Assembly: GCA_030680575.1 (NCBI GenBank)
Contig: JAUXVI010000053.1
Coordinates: 1 to 64,000, forward strand
Direction of reading: 5' to 3'
DNA from: Hylemonella sp.
Lineage (GTDB): Bacteria; Pseudomonadota; Gammaproteobacteria; Burkholderiales; Burkholderiaceae_C
Length of the DNA stretch: 64,000 nucleotides
The translations under genes and the position numbers were made by a program. Below are positions 19,837 to 30,832 of this stretch, piece by piece (positions within the stretch are counted from its first letter, which is position 1; each line of letters begins with the position of its first letter). The notes below the pieces were generated by a model. The model had not been told where the DNA came from. It saw nothing but the letters and a program-made list of their open reading frames with translations, and made no database searches.

Positions 19837-20883
19837 TCAGGCCGCTTCGCGGTAGAACGGCCCGCTGTTCACGGCCCGCGTGGCCAGCGGTGCCACCGCG
19901 GCGTGGATGGCACCGATGTGATCTGGTGTGGTGCCACAGCAGCCGCCGACGATGTTGACCAGCCCCTCGGCGGCAAACTCCTTGAGCAGGCGCGACGTGA
20001 CTTCGGGCGTCTCGTCGAAACCGGTCTCGCTCATCGGGTTGGGCAGGCCGGCATTCGGGTAGCAGCTGATGAAGGTGTCCGGCGCGGCCTTGGCCAGCTC
20101 CTGGATGTAGGGGCGCATCAGCGCCGCGCCCAAGGCGCAGTTCAGCCCCACGGCCAGCGGCTGCGCATGGCGCACGCTGTGCCAGAAGGCGGTGACGGTC
20201 TGGCCGCTCAGGATGCGGCCGGAGGCGTCGGTCACAGTACCGCTGATGAGGATGGGCAGGCGCTCGCCCGATTTTTCAAAGTACTCGTCAATGGCGAACA
20301 GCGCCGCCTTGGCGTTGAGGGTGTCGAAAATGGTTTCCACCAGCAGCACGTCGGCACCGCCTTCGACCAAGGCTTCGACCTGCTCGTAGTAGGCGGCGCG
20401 CAGTTCCTCGAAGCTGATGTTGCGCGCGCCGGGGTCGTTCACGTCCGGGCTGATGCTGGCGGTCTTGGGCGTGGGGCCGAGCGCACCGGCGACGAAACGA
20501 GGATGGTCCGGCGTGCTGAACTTGTCGCAGGCCTCGCGCGCCAGCCGGGCGGAGGCGAGGTTCATCTCGCGCGCCAGGTGCGCCATGTCGTAGTCGGCCT
20601 GCGCCACGCTGGTGGCGCCGAAGGTGTTGGTCTCGATCAGGTCGGCGCCGGCGGCCAGGTAGCCTTCGTGGATGTCGCGAATCACATCCGGCCGGGTCAG
20701 CGACAGCAACTCGTTGTTGCCCTTGACGTCTTTGTGGAAGTCCTTGAAGCGCTCGCCGCGGTACTGCGCCTCGCCGAGCTTGAAGCGCTGGATCATGGTG
20801 CCCATGGCGCCATCCAGAATGGCAATGCGTTGGGCCAGGATACCGGGCAGGGTTTGGGCGCGGGTGTAGTGGATGGGCTTCAT
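19837..20883 (-). CDS. metH: homocysteine S-methyltransferase part of split methionine synthase
   Basis: This 348-residue barrel corresponds to the N-terminal module of MetH, where homocysteine binds zinc and accepts the methyl group from cobalamin. [14 protein letters not shown] begins the domain. The zinc cysteines are visible in [11 protein letters not shown] (~residue 245) and [15 protein letters not shown] (~320). It starts at the ATG at 20883; an open frame upstream has no supporting signal. It can only work in methionine synthesis together with the product of the gene at 14654. The two are on the same strand but separated by the RlmN-like and terC genes. Nothing like an SAH aptamer is seen in the 71-base gap upstream, so the two halves may be regulated differently. 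Confidence 0.93.
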   Translation of the reverse strand: MKPIHYTRAQTLPGILAQRIAILDGAMGTMIQRFKLGEAQYRGERFKDFHKDVKGNNELLSLTRPDVIRDIHEGYLAAGADLIETNTFGATSVAQADYDMAHLAREMNLASARLAREACDKFSTPDHPRFVAGALGPTPKTASISPDVNDPGARNISFEELRAAYYEQVEALVEGGADVLLVETIFDTLNAKAALFAIDEYFEKSGERLPILISGTVTDASGRILSGQTVTAFWHSVRHAQPLAVGLNCALGAALMRPYIQELAKAAPDTFISCYPNAGLPNPMSETGFDETPEVTSRLLKEFAAEGLVNIVGGCCGTTPDHIGAIHAAVAPLATRAVNSGPFYREAA

Positions 20884-20954
20884 AGACTGCCAATTGTAGA
20901 AAGTCCCGCCGCCGCGCGGGAAGTGCCACGCCAAAACCCGGGACAATAGCGGGT

Positions 20955-21350
20955 ATGAAACACCTGCTTCCCAAAGAAACCTGGGCTTTGCTGCAGCAAG
21001 AACCGGATGCGCTGTTCATTGACGTGCGCATGGAAATCGAATCGCTTTACGTCGGCCGCCCGCCGGGCGTGCACAACATTCCCTGGTACGAGTACCCGGA
21101 GCTCACACCCGACCCGGCTGCCTTTGTCGCCGCCGTCGAACGCGAGGCCGCCGGCAACAAAAGCCGCCCCGTCATCCTGCTGTGCCGCAGCGGCAAACGC
21201 ACGCTTGATGCCGGCCTGGCGCTGGAAGCCGCCGGCTTCACCAACCTGATCAACGTGCTACACGGCTTCGAAGGCGACCTGGACGACAGCTTCCGCCGCT
21301 CCACCCTCAACGGCTGGCGCTTCGACGGCCTGCCCTGGGAGCAGATGTAA
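20955..21350 (+). CDS. rhodanese-like sulfurtransferase domain protein
   Basis: A single rhodanese domain of 131 residues, predicted cytoplasmic. The active-site loop is [13 protein letters not shown] with the persulfide-carrying Cys near residue 77. [26 protein letters not shown] is the CH2A-type entry motif (read with IDVR at ~22). The C-terminal [10 protein letters not shown] and [11 protein letters not shown] are typical of the small PspE/GlpE-like enzymes in this order. Such proteins move sulfane sulfur between donors and acceptors; the actual substrate is not evident. It is divergent from the metH N-terminal gene with only 71 bases between. Confidence 0.88.
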   Translation: MKHLLPKETWALLQQEPDALFIDVRMEIESLYVGRPPGVHNIPWYEYPELTPDPAAFVAAVEREAAGNKSRPVILLCRSGKRTLDAGLALEAAGFTNLINVLHGFEGDLDDSFRRSTLNGWRFDGLPWEQM

Positions 21351-21379
21351 ATTTCAAGCCAAATTGGGCTCTAGCCCTT

Positions 21380-23243
<1,864 letters not shown>

Positions 23244-23266
<23 letters not shown>

Positions 23267-23939
23267 CGCCTAGCGCTGATTTGGAAAGGGCCAGAGAGTC
23301 TTTTTTGTCTGCGACCTGAACCGGCTGCAGCCCCAGACCCGCCAGGTAGGTGTCGAAGATCTGACTGCCGGTGGCCACCAGATCAAAAGCCTCCGGATCG
23401 AGCAGCCAGTTCTGGATCAAGCCGTCGATCATCACGTGCAGCCCCAGCGCAGCGGTGTTCACATCCACGGACAGAGGACGCCCGCGCAATTCGGTCACCT
23501 GCTGCATCGCTTGCGTGGTGCGCGCCAGGCACTCGTTGCGCACCCGCAGGTGACGCTCTTTCACCCCCAGCAACTCGGCCACGTACTCCACCTTGTGGGT
23601 GGCGATGTCGAACACGCGTTGGGTCTGGGCATCGGTGGCCGTCTTGCGCAAGGCTTCCAGCATGGCCACGCGCAATTCCAGCACCGGACACTGCGCATGC
23701 ATGGACACCGCACATTGCAGCGACTCCTCCAACGGCAGCGACACGCGCTCCATCATGGCGTTGAAAAGATCGGCCTTGTCCTTGAAATGCCAGTAGATGG
23801 CGCCGCGTGTGGTGCCAGCTGCCACGGCAATCTCGTTGAGCGAGGTGCGCGAGACGCCGCGCGCCTGGAACAGCTGCTCGGCGGCATCGAGCAAGCTACA
23901 GCGCGTGGCCTGCGCATCGGCCTTGGTACGACGAACCAT
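23244..23939 (-). CDS. AcrR-type TetR repressor of the adjacent efflux operon
   Basis: The 231-residue TetR-family repressor starts at the ATG at 23939 with GGAGGG upstream. The helix-turn-helix is clear: [43 protein letters not shown], residues ~17-60, as in AcrR/TtgR/MexR-like local repressors. The C-terminal ligand domain is typical in length. It is divergent from the RND operon, and a palindrome identical in its arms to the E. coli acrAB operator lies in the 155-base gap. Ligand binding would release repression of the pump. Its last residues (GAMDSIAK) are encoded by a dispersed repeat that overlaps the 3' end of recQ by 23 bases. Confidence 0.9.
23251..23296. repeat. dispersed repeat, copy 3 (recQ/acrR 3' ends)
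   Basis: This copy starts GCTATCGAATCCATAGCGCC. It forms the 3' end of recQ on one strand and the C-terminal codons of the TetR gene on the other. It is in inverted orientation to copy 2, so the recQ gene lies between two inverted copies. Confidence 0.65.
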
Positions 23940-23974
23940 GTGGGTACCCTCCAACGTATTTGTAATGCCCCGAC

Positions 23975-24002
23975 TATACATACATTCACGCTTGTATGTA
24001 TA
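23975..24002. promoter_or_regulatory. TetR/AcrR operator palindrome
   Basis: TATACATACA-TTCACGCT-TGTATGTATA is a perfect ten-base inverted repeat in the divergent promoter region. Its inner arms TACATACA/TGTATGTA with an 8-base spacer are the same as I recall for the AcrR site upstream of E. coli acrAB. Confidence 0.82.
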
Positions 24003-24094
24003 CTGCGTTTCTTTTAATTGACCTAATTCATCCGCAAAATGGTCTTTCCTGCGGTTTGCCGCCGGCCATTCACCCTTACCCCCGAAGGAATGTC

Positions 24095-25324
24095 ATGTCT
24101 GCCTTGATCGATATCAAGCCCGCGCTCTCCCATTTGTCGTCACGTGGCGGTCTGGCGCTGACCAGCCTGAGCGTCAGCCTGCTGCTCGCCGCCTGCGGAC
24201 CCTCGTCCGCACCGGGCGGCGCCGGTCCCGGCGGCATGCCGCCGGCCGAGGTCGGTGTGGTCACCGTCACACCGGGCGACATCGGTCTGGTGAGCGAACT
24301 GCCGGGCCGGCTGGAAGCCTCGCGCGTGGCACAGGTGCGCGCCCGTGCCGCCGGCATCCTGCAGCAACGCCTGTTCCGTGAAGGCAGCGATGTGCAGGCC
24401 GGCCAGCCACTGTTCCGCATCGACCCGGCGCCCTACGCCGCTGCGCTGGCGCGTGCCGAAGCCAATCTGGCCCAGGCCGCAACGCTGGCCGAGCGCTACA
24501 AGCCGCTGGTCGAAGCCAATGCCGTGAGCAAGCAGGAATACGCCAACGCTGTCGCCGCGCACAAGGTGGCCGAGGCCGACGCGCAGACCGCACGCATCAA
24601 CCTGGGCTACGCCAACATCACTGCCCCCATCTCGGGCCGCATCGGCCGCGCGCTGGTGACCGAAGGCGCGTTGGTCGGCCAGGGTGAAGCCACCCAGCTG
24701 GCCGTGGTGCAGCAGATCAATCCGATGTATGTGAACTTCACGCAGTCGGCCGGCGACGTCATGGCGCTGCGCCGCGCCATGGAGCAAGGCCAACTCAAGC
24801 GTGCCGGCAAAGATGCCGCCAGTGTGCGCATCGTGCTGGAGGACGGCAGCGAATACGCCCAGGCCGGCAAACTGCTGTTCTCGGACCTGACGGTGGATGC
24901 CACCTCGGGCCAGATCACGCTGCGCGCCGAAGTGCCCAACCCGGGCGGCACGCTGCTGCCGGGCCTGTACGTGCGCGTGCGGCTGGAGCAGGCCCAGGCC
25001 CGCAACGCCATCACCCTGCCGCAGCAGGCGGTGACGCGTTCGCCGCAGGGCGACAGCGTGATGGTGGTGGGTGCCGACGGCAAGGTCAGCCCGCGCCCGA
25101 TCAAGGTCGGCAACCAGCAGGGCGGCCAGTGGGTCATCCTGGATGGCCTGAAGGCCGGCGAACAGGTCATGGTGGACGGCTTCCAGAAGCTGCGTGGTGA
25201 CGCCCCGGTCAAACCGGTGCCGTGGCAGGCGCCGGGCAGCAAACCGGCAGCCGCGCCGGCCGCATCGTCCCCCGCACCGGCTGCCTCGGCGCCGGCTCCT
25301 GCAGCTTCGAGCGCCGCGCGCTAA
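24095..25324 (+). CDS. RND efflux periplasmic adaptor (AcrA/MexA type)
   Basis: This membrane fusion protein links the inner-membrane pump to the outer-membrane channel. It has 409 residues from the ATG at 24095, which follows GAAGGA. A lipoprotein signal ends in SLLLAAC, giving an N-terminal lipid anchor at the Cys. Paired biotinyl-lipoyl motifs are LEASRVAQVRARAAGILQQ and NITAPISGRIGRALVTEG, flanking the coiled-coil hairpin (residues ~110-185). The beta-barrel follows. The C-terminal ~35 residues are Ala/Pro-rich (APAASSPAPAASAPAP), probably a disordered tail. It is 12 bases ahead of the pump gene. The substrate is not readable, but AcrAB relatives export hydrophobic drugs and solvents. Confidence 0.93.
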   Translation: MSALIDIKPALSHLSSRGGLALTSLSVSLLLAACGPSSAPGGAGPGGMPPAEVGVVTVTPGDIGLVSELPGRLEASRVAQVRARAAGILQQRLFREGSDVQAGQPLFRIDPAPYAAALARAEANLAQAATLAERYKPLVEANAVSKQEYANAVAAHKVAEADAQTARINLGYANITAPISGRIGRALVTEGALVGQGEATQLAVVQQINPMYVNFTQSAGDVMALRRAMEQGQLKRAGKDAASVRIVLEDGSEYAQAGKLLFSDLTVDATSGQITLRAEVPNPGGTLLPGLYVRVRLEQAQARNAITLPQQAVTRSPQGDSVMVVGADGKVSPRPIKVGNQQGGQWVILDGLKAGEQVMVDGFQKLRGDAPVKPVPWQAPGSKPAAAPAASSPAPAASAPAPAASSAAR

Positions 25325-25336
25325 AGGAATTTCAAC

Positions 25337-28300
25337 ATGGCGAAATTCTTCATCGAGCGGCCCATCTTCGCGTGGGTGATCGCGCTCTTCGTCATCGTGC
25401 TGGGTAGCGTGGCCATCACCCAGCTGCCGATCGCCCAGTACCCACCGGTGGCACCGCCGTCCATCGTGGTGTCGGCCACCTACCCGGGCGCTTCGGCGCA
25501 GACGCTGGAAGACAGCGTGCTGTCCGTCATCGAGCGCGAAATGAATGGCTCGCCTGGCCTGATCTACATGGAGTCGGTGGCGCAAGCCAACGGCACTGGA
25601 CAGATCACCATCAGCTACGAGCCCGGCACCAACGCCGACCTGGCGCAGGTGGACGTGCAGAACCGTCTGTCGCGCGCCACGCCGCGCCTGCCGGTGGCCG
25701 TGACACAGCAGGGCGTGCGCGTCGACAAGTCGCGCAGCAACTTCCTGCTGTTCACCATCCTCTCGTCGGACGATCCGGCCTGGGACCCGGTGGCCCTGGG
25801 CGATTACGCCTCACGCAACGTGCTGCCCGAAATCCAGCGCCTGCCCGGCGTCGGCCAGGCCCAGCTGTTCGGCACCGAGCGTGCCATGCGCATCTGGATC
25901 GACCCGGCCAAGCTGCTGGGCTACAACCTGTCGGCCGCAGACGTCACCGCCGCCATCCGGGCCCAGAATGCCCAGGTGGCCTCCGGCGAAATCGGTAGCC
26001 TGCCCAATGTGGCCGGCCAAGGCATTGCTGCCACCGTGGTGGTCAACGGCCAGCTCTCGAGCATTGAGCAGTTCGGCCGCATCGTGCTGCGCGCCAACGC
26101 CGACGGTTCCGCTGTGCGCCTGAAGGACGTGGCCCGGATCGAGCTGGGCGGGCAGACCTATGCCACCTCGGCGCGCCTGAACGGCCAACCGTCCACCGGC
26201 ATCGGCGTGCAGCTCTCGCCCAGCGGCAATGCGCTGGCCACCGCGCAGGCGGTGCGCGACAAGCTGCAGGAGCTGGAGGCGTATTTCCCCAAGGGCATGA
26301 AGTGGGCCATCCCCTACGACAGCTCGCGCTTCATCAAGATCTCGATCTCGCAGGTGGCTGAGACGCTGTTCGAAGCCGTGGCACTGGTGTTCCTGGTGAT
26401 GTTCCTGTTCCTGCAGAACTGGCGCTACACCCTGATCCCGACCATCGTGGTGCCGGTGGCGCTGCTGGGCACCTTTGCCACGCTGCTGGCGCTGGGCTTC
26501 TCCATCAACGTGCTGACCATGTTCGGCATGGTGCTGGTGATCGGCATCGTGGTGGACGACGCCATCGTGGTGGTGGAAAACGTCGAACGCATCATGAGCG
26601 AAGAAGGCCTGCCGCCGCGGCAGGCCACGCGCAAGGCCATGGGCCAGATCTCGGGCGCCATCGTCGGCGTGACCGTGGTGCTGATCTCGGTGTTCGTGCC
26701 TTTGGCCTTTTTCAGCGGCTCGGTCGGCAACATCTACCGCCAGTTCGCGGTCGTGATGGGCGCCTCCATCGCCTTCTCGGCTTTCTTCGCGCTCTCGCTG
26801 ACACCCGCCCTGTGCGCCACGCTGCTGCAACCGGTCGAGGCCGGCCACCACCATGAGAAGAAGGGCTTCTTCGGCTGGTTCAACCGCGGTTTTTCCCGCA
26901 CCGCCAAAGGTTATGAAAGCTGGGTCGCCCGGTTGCTGCCGCGTGCTGCCCGCACGCTGGTGATCTACGCTGCCATCCTTGCAGCGGTGGCGGTCGTGTA
27001 CATGCGCCTGCCCTCCTCCTTCCTGCCCAACGAAGACCAGGGCACCATGCTGGTGAACGTGCAGCTGCCGCCGGGCGCCACCCAGGAACGCACCTTGAGC
27101 GTGATGCAGCAGGTCGAGGGTTTCATCCTCAAGCAGCCGGAAGTGCAGAGCATGGTCGGTGTGCTGGGTTTCAGCTTTTCTGGCCAAGGCCAGAATGCTG
27201 CGCTGGCTTTTGTGACGCTGAAGGACTGGTCCGAACGCCATGCCCCGGGCAGTTCAGCCCAGGATCTGGCCGGCCGCGCCTTCGGTGCGCTGATGGGCAT
27301 CCGCGATGCCTTCATCTTCCCCTTGAGCCCGCCGTCGATTCCAGAACTGGGCTCCTCGTCCGGTTTCAGCTTCCGGCTGCAAGATCGCGCCGGCCTGGGC
27401 CATGACGCCCTGCTGGCTGCCCGCAACCAATTGTTGGGCATGGCAGCCAAGAGCCAGGTCATCACCCAGGTGCGCCCCGACGGCCTGGAAGATGCGGCCC
27501 AGTTGCAGCTCGACATCGACCGCGACAAGGCCAACGCCCTGGGTGTCGGTTTCGACGCCATCAACAGCGTCATCTCCACCGCCCTGGGTTCGAGCTACAT
27601 CAACGACTTCCCCAACGCCGGACGCCTGCAGCGTGTGGTGGTGCAGGCCGATGCGCCGGCGCGCATGCAGCCGGAAGACCTGCTCAAGCTCAGTGTGCCC
27701 AACAGCCGCGGGCAGATGGTGCCGCTGTCCGCCTTTGCCAGCACGCGCTGGATCCAGGGTGCGATGCAGACCGTGCGCTACAACGGCTATCCGGCCATGC
27801 GCATCAGCGGCAGTGCCGCACCGGGTTACAGCACCGGCGCCGCCATGGAAGAAATGGAAAAGCTGGCGGCCCAGCTGCCGCAGGGCTTCGGTTTCGAATG
27901 GACCGGCCTGTCGCGCGAAGAAAAACTGGCCGGTGCCCAGGCTCTGATCGTCTACGGCTTCTCCATCCTGGCGGTGTTCCTGTGCCTGGCCGCGCTGTAC
28001 GAGAGCTGGACCATTCCGCTGGCCGTCATCCTGGTGGTGCCGTTGGGTGTGCTGGGTGTGCTGCTGGCAACGCTGTTGCGCAGCTACGCCAATGACGTGT
28101 ATTTCCAGGTTGGCCTGATCACCATCATCGGCCTGTCAGCGAAGAACGCCATCCTGATCATCGAGTTCGCTAAGGACCTGCAAGCCCAGGGCAAGAGCCT
28201 GGTCGCAGCAGCGCTGGAAGCGGCGCACCTGCGTTTCCGCCCCATCGTCATGACCTCCATGGCCTTCACGCTGGGCGTGCTGCCGCTGGCCATCGCCTCG

Positions 28301-28492
28301 GGCGCCGGCTCGGCCAGCCAGCGAGCGATTGGCACCGGCGTCATCGGCGGCATGATCACCGGCACCGTGCTGGCGGTGGTGTTCGTGCCTATCTTCTTCG
28401 TGGTGGTGCGCAGCGTGTTCAAGGGCAGCGCACGCCAACATCAAGTCCACGCGCACGATGCTGCGCACATGGGAGTGCATCCGCATGAGTAA
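25337..28492 (+). CDS. RND multidrug efflux pump, HAE1 family (AcrB/MexB type)
   Basis: A 1051-residue trimeric proton/drug antiporter, the usual length for the hydrophobe exporter class. It begins MAKFFIERPIFAWVIALFVI like AcrB. Proton-relay residues are present: the Asp pair in GIVVDDAIVVVENVERI (~residues 405-420) and the Lys in GLSAKNAILIIEFAKD (~940). Two large periplasmic loops lie between helices 1-2 and 7-8. The C-terminus is His-rich (HQVHAHDAAHMGVHPHE), an uncommon end that may be incidental. It is the middle gene of the adaptor-pump-channel operon; its stop overlaps the start of the channel gene by 8 bases. Confidence 0.95.
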   Translation: MAKFFIERPIFAWVIALFVIVLGSVAITQLPIAQYPPVAPPSIVVSATYPGASAQTLEDSVLSVIEREMNGSPGLIYMESVAQANGTGQITISYEPGTNADLAQVDVQNRLSRATPRLPVAVTQQGVRVDKSRSNFLLFTILSSDDPAWDPVALGDYASRNVLPEIQRLPGVGQAQLFGTERAMRIWIDPAKLLGYNLSAADVTAAIRAQNAQVASGEIGSLPNVAGQGIAATVVVNGQLSSIEQFGRIVLRANADGSAVRLKDVARIELGGQTYATSARLNGQPSTGIGVQLSPSGNALATAQAVRDKLQELEAYFPKGMKWAIPYDSSRFIKISISQVAETLFEAVALVFLVMFLFLQNWRYTLIPTIVVPVALLGTFATLLALGFSINVLTMFGMVLVIGIVVDDAIVVVENVERIMSEEGLPPRQATRKAMGQISGAIVGVTVVLISVFVPLAFFSGSVGNIYRQFAVVMGASIAFSAFFALSLTPALCATLLQPVEAGHHHEKKGFFGWFNRGFSRTAKGYESWVARLLPRAARTLVIYAAILAAVAVVYMRLPSSFLPNEDQGTMLVNVQLPPGATQERTLSVMQQVEGFILKQPEVQSMVGVLGFSFSGQGQNAALAFVTLKDWSERHAPGSSAQDLAGRAFGALMGIRDAFIFPLSPPSIPELGSSSGFSFRLQDRAGLGHDALLAARNQLLGMAAKSQVITQVRPDGLEDAAQLQLDIDRDKANALGVGFDAINSVISTALGSSYINDFPNAGRLQRVVVQADAPARMQPEDLLKLSVPNSRGQMVPLSAFASTRWIQGAMQTVRYNGYPAMRISGSAAPGYSTGAAMEEMEKLAAQLPQGFGFEWTGLSREEKLAGAQALIVYGFSILAVFLCLAALYESWTIPLAVILVVPLGVLGVLLATLLRSYANDVYFQVGLITIIGLSAKNAILIIEFAKDLQAQGKSLVAAALEAAHLRFRPIVMTSMAFTLGVLPLAIASGAGSASQRAIGTGVIGGMITGTVLAVVFVPIFFVVVRSVFKGSARQHQVHAHDAAHMGVHPHE

Positions 28493-29936
28493 CCCTCTTT
28501 TCTTGCGCACCTGGCCGGCGCTGGCCGCTGCTGCGGTGCTGGCCGGCTGCTCGCTGATTCCGACCTACGAACGCCCGGTCGCCCCCGTGGCCAAGCAGTG
28601 GTCTGATGCCAAAACTGCTGGGGCAGCAGCCACGGCCGCGCTGGCCGCCGACCTCGACTGGCAAGACTTCATCGGTGACACCAACCTGCGCTCGGTGATC
28701 CGACTGGCGCTGGACAACAACCGCGACCTGCGCGTGGCGGTGCTCAATATCGAGCAGGCGCGCGCCCAGTACCAGATCCGCCGGGCCGACCAGCTGCCGA
28801 CGATCAGCGCGGGTGTCACCGGCAGCCGGCAGTCGACCTCGGAACTCACCAAGAGTGTCACCTCCAGCTTTAGCGCCGGTTTGAACATTCCGGCCTCCGC
28901 GGCCTGGGAGCTCGACTTCTTTGGTCGCCTGGGCAGCCTGAAAGAAGCGGCCCTGGCCCAGTACCTGGCTACCGAAGAGGCGCGCAAGGCGGCCCAGATT
29001 TCCCTCATCGCCTCGGTGGCCAGCACCTGGCTGAGCCTGCAGGCCAACACCGAACTGCTGGATCTGGCGCAACGCACACTCGCCACCCGTGAAGACTCGC
29101 TGCGCCTGACCCGCCTGCGTTTCGACAACGGGGCCACCTCGGCCCTGGACCTGCGGCAGGCCGAGTCGCTGACCGCTGCGGCCCGTGCCAGCGCAGCCCA
29201 GCAACAGCGACTGCGGGCGCAAGACATCAATGCCCTCACGCTGCTCGCGGGTCAAACCGTGCCCGAGCCGTTGCTACGCGCCACCCATGCCGCACCATCC
29301 GCTTCCCTGTTCAAGGACCTTCCGGTCGGCTTGCCGTCCGAGGTCCTGACACGCCGGCCCGACATTCGCCAAGCCGAACAACAGCTGATTGCCGCCAATG
29401 CCAGCATTGGCGCGGCGCGGGCTGCATTTTTCCCGCGCATCTCGCTCACCGCCTTTGCCGGTTCGGCCAGCAGCGACTTGGACAATCTGTTCAAGAGCGG
29501 CACCTGGGGCTGGACACTGGCACCCTCTGCCCTGGTGCCGATTTTTGACGCCGGCCGCAATCGGGCCAACCTCGAATCGTCTAAAGCCGGCCGCGAGATT
29601 GCCGTGGCCCAGTACGAAAAGGCGATCCAGACCGCTTTCCGTGAAGTGGCTGACACCCTGGCCGGCCGTGCCACCCTGGGCGAACAACTGCAGGCCCAGC
29701 AGGCACAAGCCAGCGCCGAGAGTGAGCGGGCACAACTGGCTGAGTTGCGTTACCGCAATGGTGTGGCCAGCTCTCTGGACCTGCTGGATGCACAGCGCTC
29801 CCTGTTTGCGGTGCAACAACTGGTCGCGCAGACCCGGCTGGCGCAGCAGCAGAACCAGGTGTCCCTTTACAAGGCGTTGGGGGGTGGCTGGACGCCACCG
29901 GTGCAGCAGGTGGAAGAAAAGCAGGCAGGGTTGTGA
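28485..29936 (+). CDS. RND efflux outer membrane lipoprotein (OprM/NodT family)
   Basis: The 483-residue outer-membrane channel of the tripartite pump starts at the ATG at 28485, overlapping the pump stop codon. The signal peptide ends AAAAVLAGC, a lipobox with Cys as first mature residue. Two repeats of the TolC-like fold are visible. WEMDFFGRLGSL-type sequence appears as WELDFFGRLGSLKEAALAQ (~140-160), and the second repeat begins VLTRRPDIRQAEQQLIAANA (~290). The ending, SLYKALGGGW, is the family C-terminal mark. Translation is probably coupled to the pump gene. Confidence 0.93.
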   Translation: MSNPLFLRTWPALAAAAVLAGCSLIPTYERPVAPVAKQWSDAKTAGAAATAALAADLDWQDFIGDTNLRSVIRLALDNNRDLRVAVLNIEQARAQYQIRRADQLPTISAGVTGSRQSTSELTKSVTSSFSAGLNIPASAAWELDFFGRLGSLKEAALAQYLATEEARKAAQISLIASVASTWLSLQANTELLDLAQRTLATREDSLRLTRLRFDNGATSALDLRQAESLTAAARASAAQQQRLRAQDINALTLLAGQTVPEPLLRATHAAPSASLFKDLPVGLPSEVLTRRPDIRQAEQQLIAANASIGAARAAFFPRISLTAFAGSASSDLDNLFKSGTWGWTLAPSALVPIFDAGRNRANLESSKAGREIAVAQYEKAIQTAFREVADTLAGRATLGEQLQAQQAQASAESERAQLAELRYRNGVASSLDLLDAQRSLFAVQQLVAQTRLAQQQNQVSLYKALGGGWTPPVQQVEEKQAGL

Positions 29937-29989
29937 AATGCCAGCCGCAGCCCAGGACGCGGCGACGGCTTTCGCGGTAAATTGCTGCA

Positions 29990-30328
29990 ATGCAAAAACC
30001 CAGCCCGACGCCCGATGCCTTCTGCCTCGTGATGACCACCATGGCCTCCGAGGCAGAGGCGGAAACCATGGCGCGGCAGATCGTCCAGGCACAACTAGCC
30101 GCTTGCGTGCAGGTGCAGGCGATCAAGAGTTTTTATGTCTGGAAAGAGCAGCCCTGCGCAGAAAAGGAGTGGCTGCTGCTGATCAAGTCCCGTGCAGCGG
30201 TCTATCAGGCGCTGGAGGATTTCATCCGCGCTCACCACCGCTACGAGACGCCCGAGATCGTGCAATTGCCGATCACGGCGGGCTCAGCCGACTATTTGCA
30301 CTGGCTGGCCCTGCAAACCGGCGCCTGA
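29990..30328 (+). CDS. cutA: CutA divalent cation tolerance protein
   Basis: CutA1 is a very stable small trimer with a PII-like fold, linked to copper tolerance though its molecular role is debated. The 112-residue protein shows the family sequence LAACVQVQAIKSFYVWK (~35-52, with the copper-binding Cys), EKEWLLLIKSRAAVYQALEDF and HRYETPEIVQLPI (~83-95). It starts 53 bases after the efflux operon and may be read through from it. There is no dsbD-type partner next to it, unlike in E. coli. Confidence 0.93.
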   Translation: MQKPSPTPDAFCLVMTTMASEAEAETMARQIVQAQLAACVQVQAIKSFYVWKEQPCAEKEWLLLIKSRAAVYQALEDFIRAHHRYETPEIVQLPITAGSADYLHWLALQTGA

Positions 30329-30353
30329 CAGCGCCAGTTCTTTTGCCATTGAT

Positions 30354-30647
30354 TTAATGGCTGCGGAAGCTGGTCTCGTAGGAGATGGCAGCACCGGTCA
30401 TGGTGTTTTGCAGGCGGGCAATGGCCCGGCGGTGACGCTCGCCCCGGGCGCCATCGCGCTGATGCTGACGATGCTGCTGGATCAAGTTATTGAGCTTGCT
30501 GCGGCAAGGATCGAGCACACCGGCCAGATGCAAGGCGATGTAGGCGACGTGGTCGGCGTGAGTCTGACGAAACTCGTCAGTCCACTCTTTAAAAAGCTGC
30601 CATTTGTAAGTGCCCTTTTCCGGCACCTTGATGGGATCTTTGTTCAT
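30354..30647 (-). CDS. small hypothetical protein
   Basis: A 97-residue frame from the ATG at 30647. It begins MNKDPIKVPEKGTYKWQLFK and has a charged, His/Arg/Gln-rich C-terminal half with no membrane segment or cysteine cluster. I do not recognise the family. Codon use resembles neighbouring genes, and the start is preceded only by a weak GCGG. The alternative is a longer frame from 30743, whose N-terminal extension looks non-coding. It is convergent with cutA (25-base gap). Confidence 0.5.
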   Translation of the reverse strand: MNKDPIKVPEKGTYKWQLFKEWTDEFRQTHADHVAYIALHLAGVLDPCRSKLNNLIQQHRQHQRDGARGERHRRAIARLQNTMTGAAISYETSFRSH

Positions 30648-30832
30648 AACCGCAATACAAAAATGGAGGGAATGAAGGCCTTCCCAGCAGCCAAGCCCTT
30701 TCTTCAGGCTGGCTGGTTCAGAACTTCGCCATGTGGTTATCACGTATGAGACCCGTCCGCGGTTGACAGCTTCGTGTAATTTTTTGTTTTGGCATGCGCC
30801 AAGCAGCCTTCAAAACCATTTTCAAAACAGGG

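Noticed and set aside
20884..20954. A riboswitch in front of the homocysteine methyltransferase gene
   Set aside because: The gap is only 71 bases, is shared with a divergent gene, and has no SAH, SAM or cobalamin aptamer features.
30335..30360. GCCATTGATTTAATGGC near the end of cutA as a further copy of the dispersed repeat
   Set aside because: It is a palindrome of similar length, but lacks the GCTAT/ATAGC ends and the repeat body.
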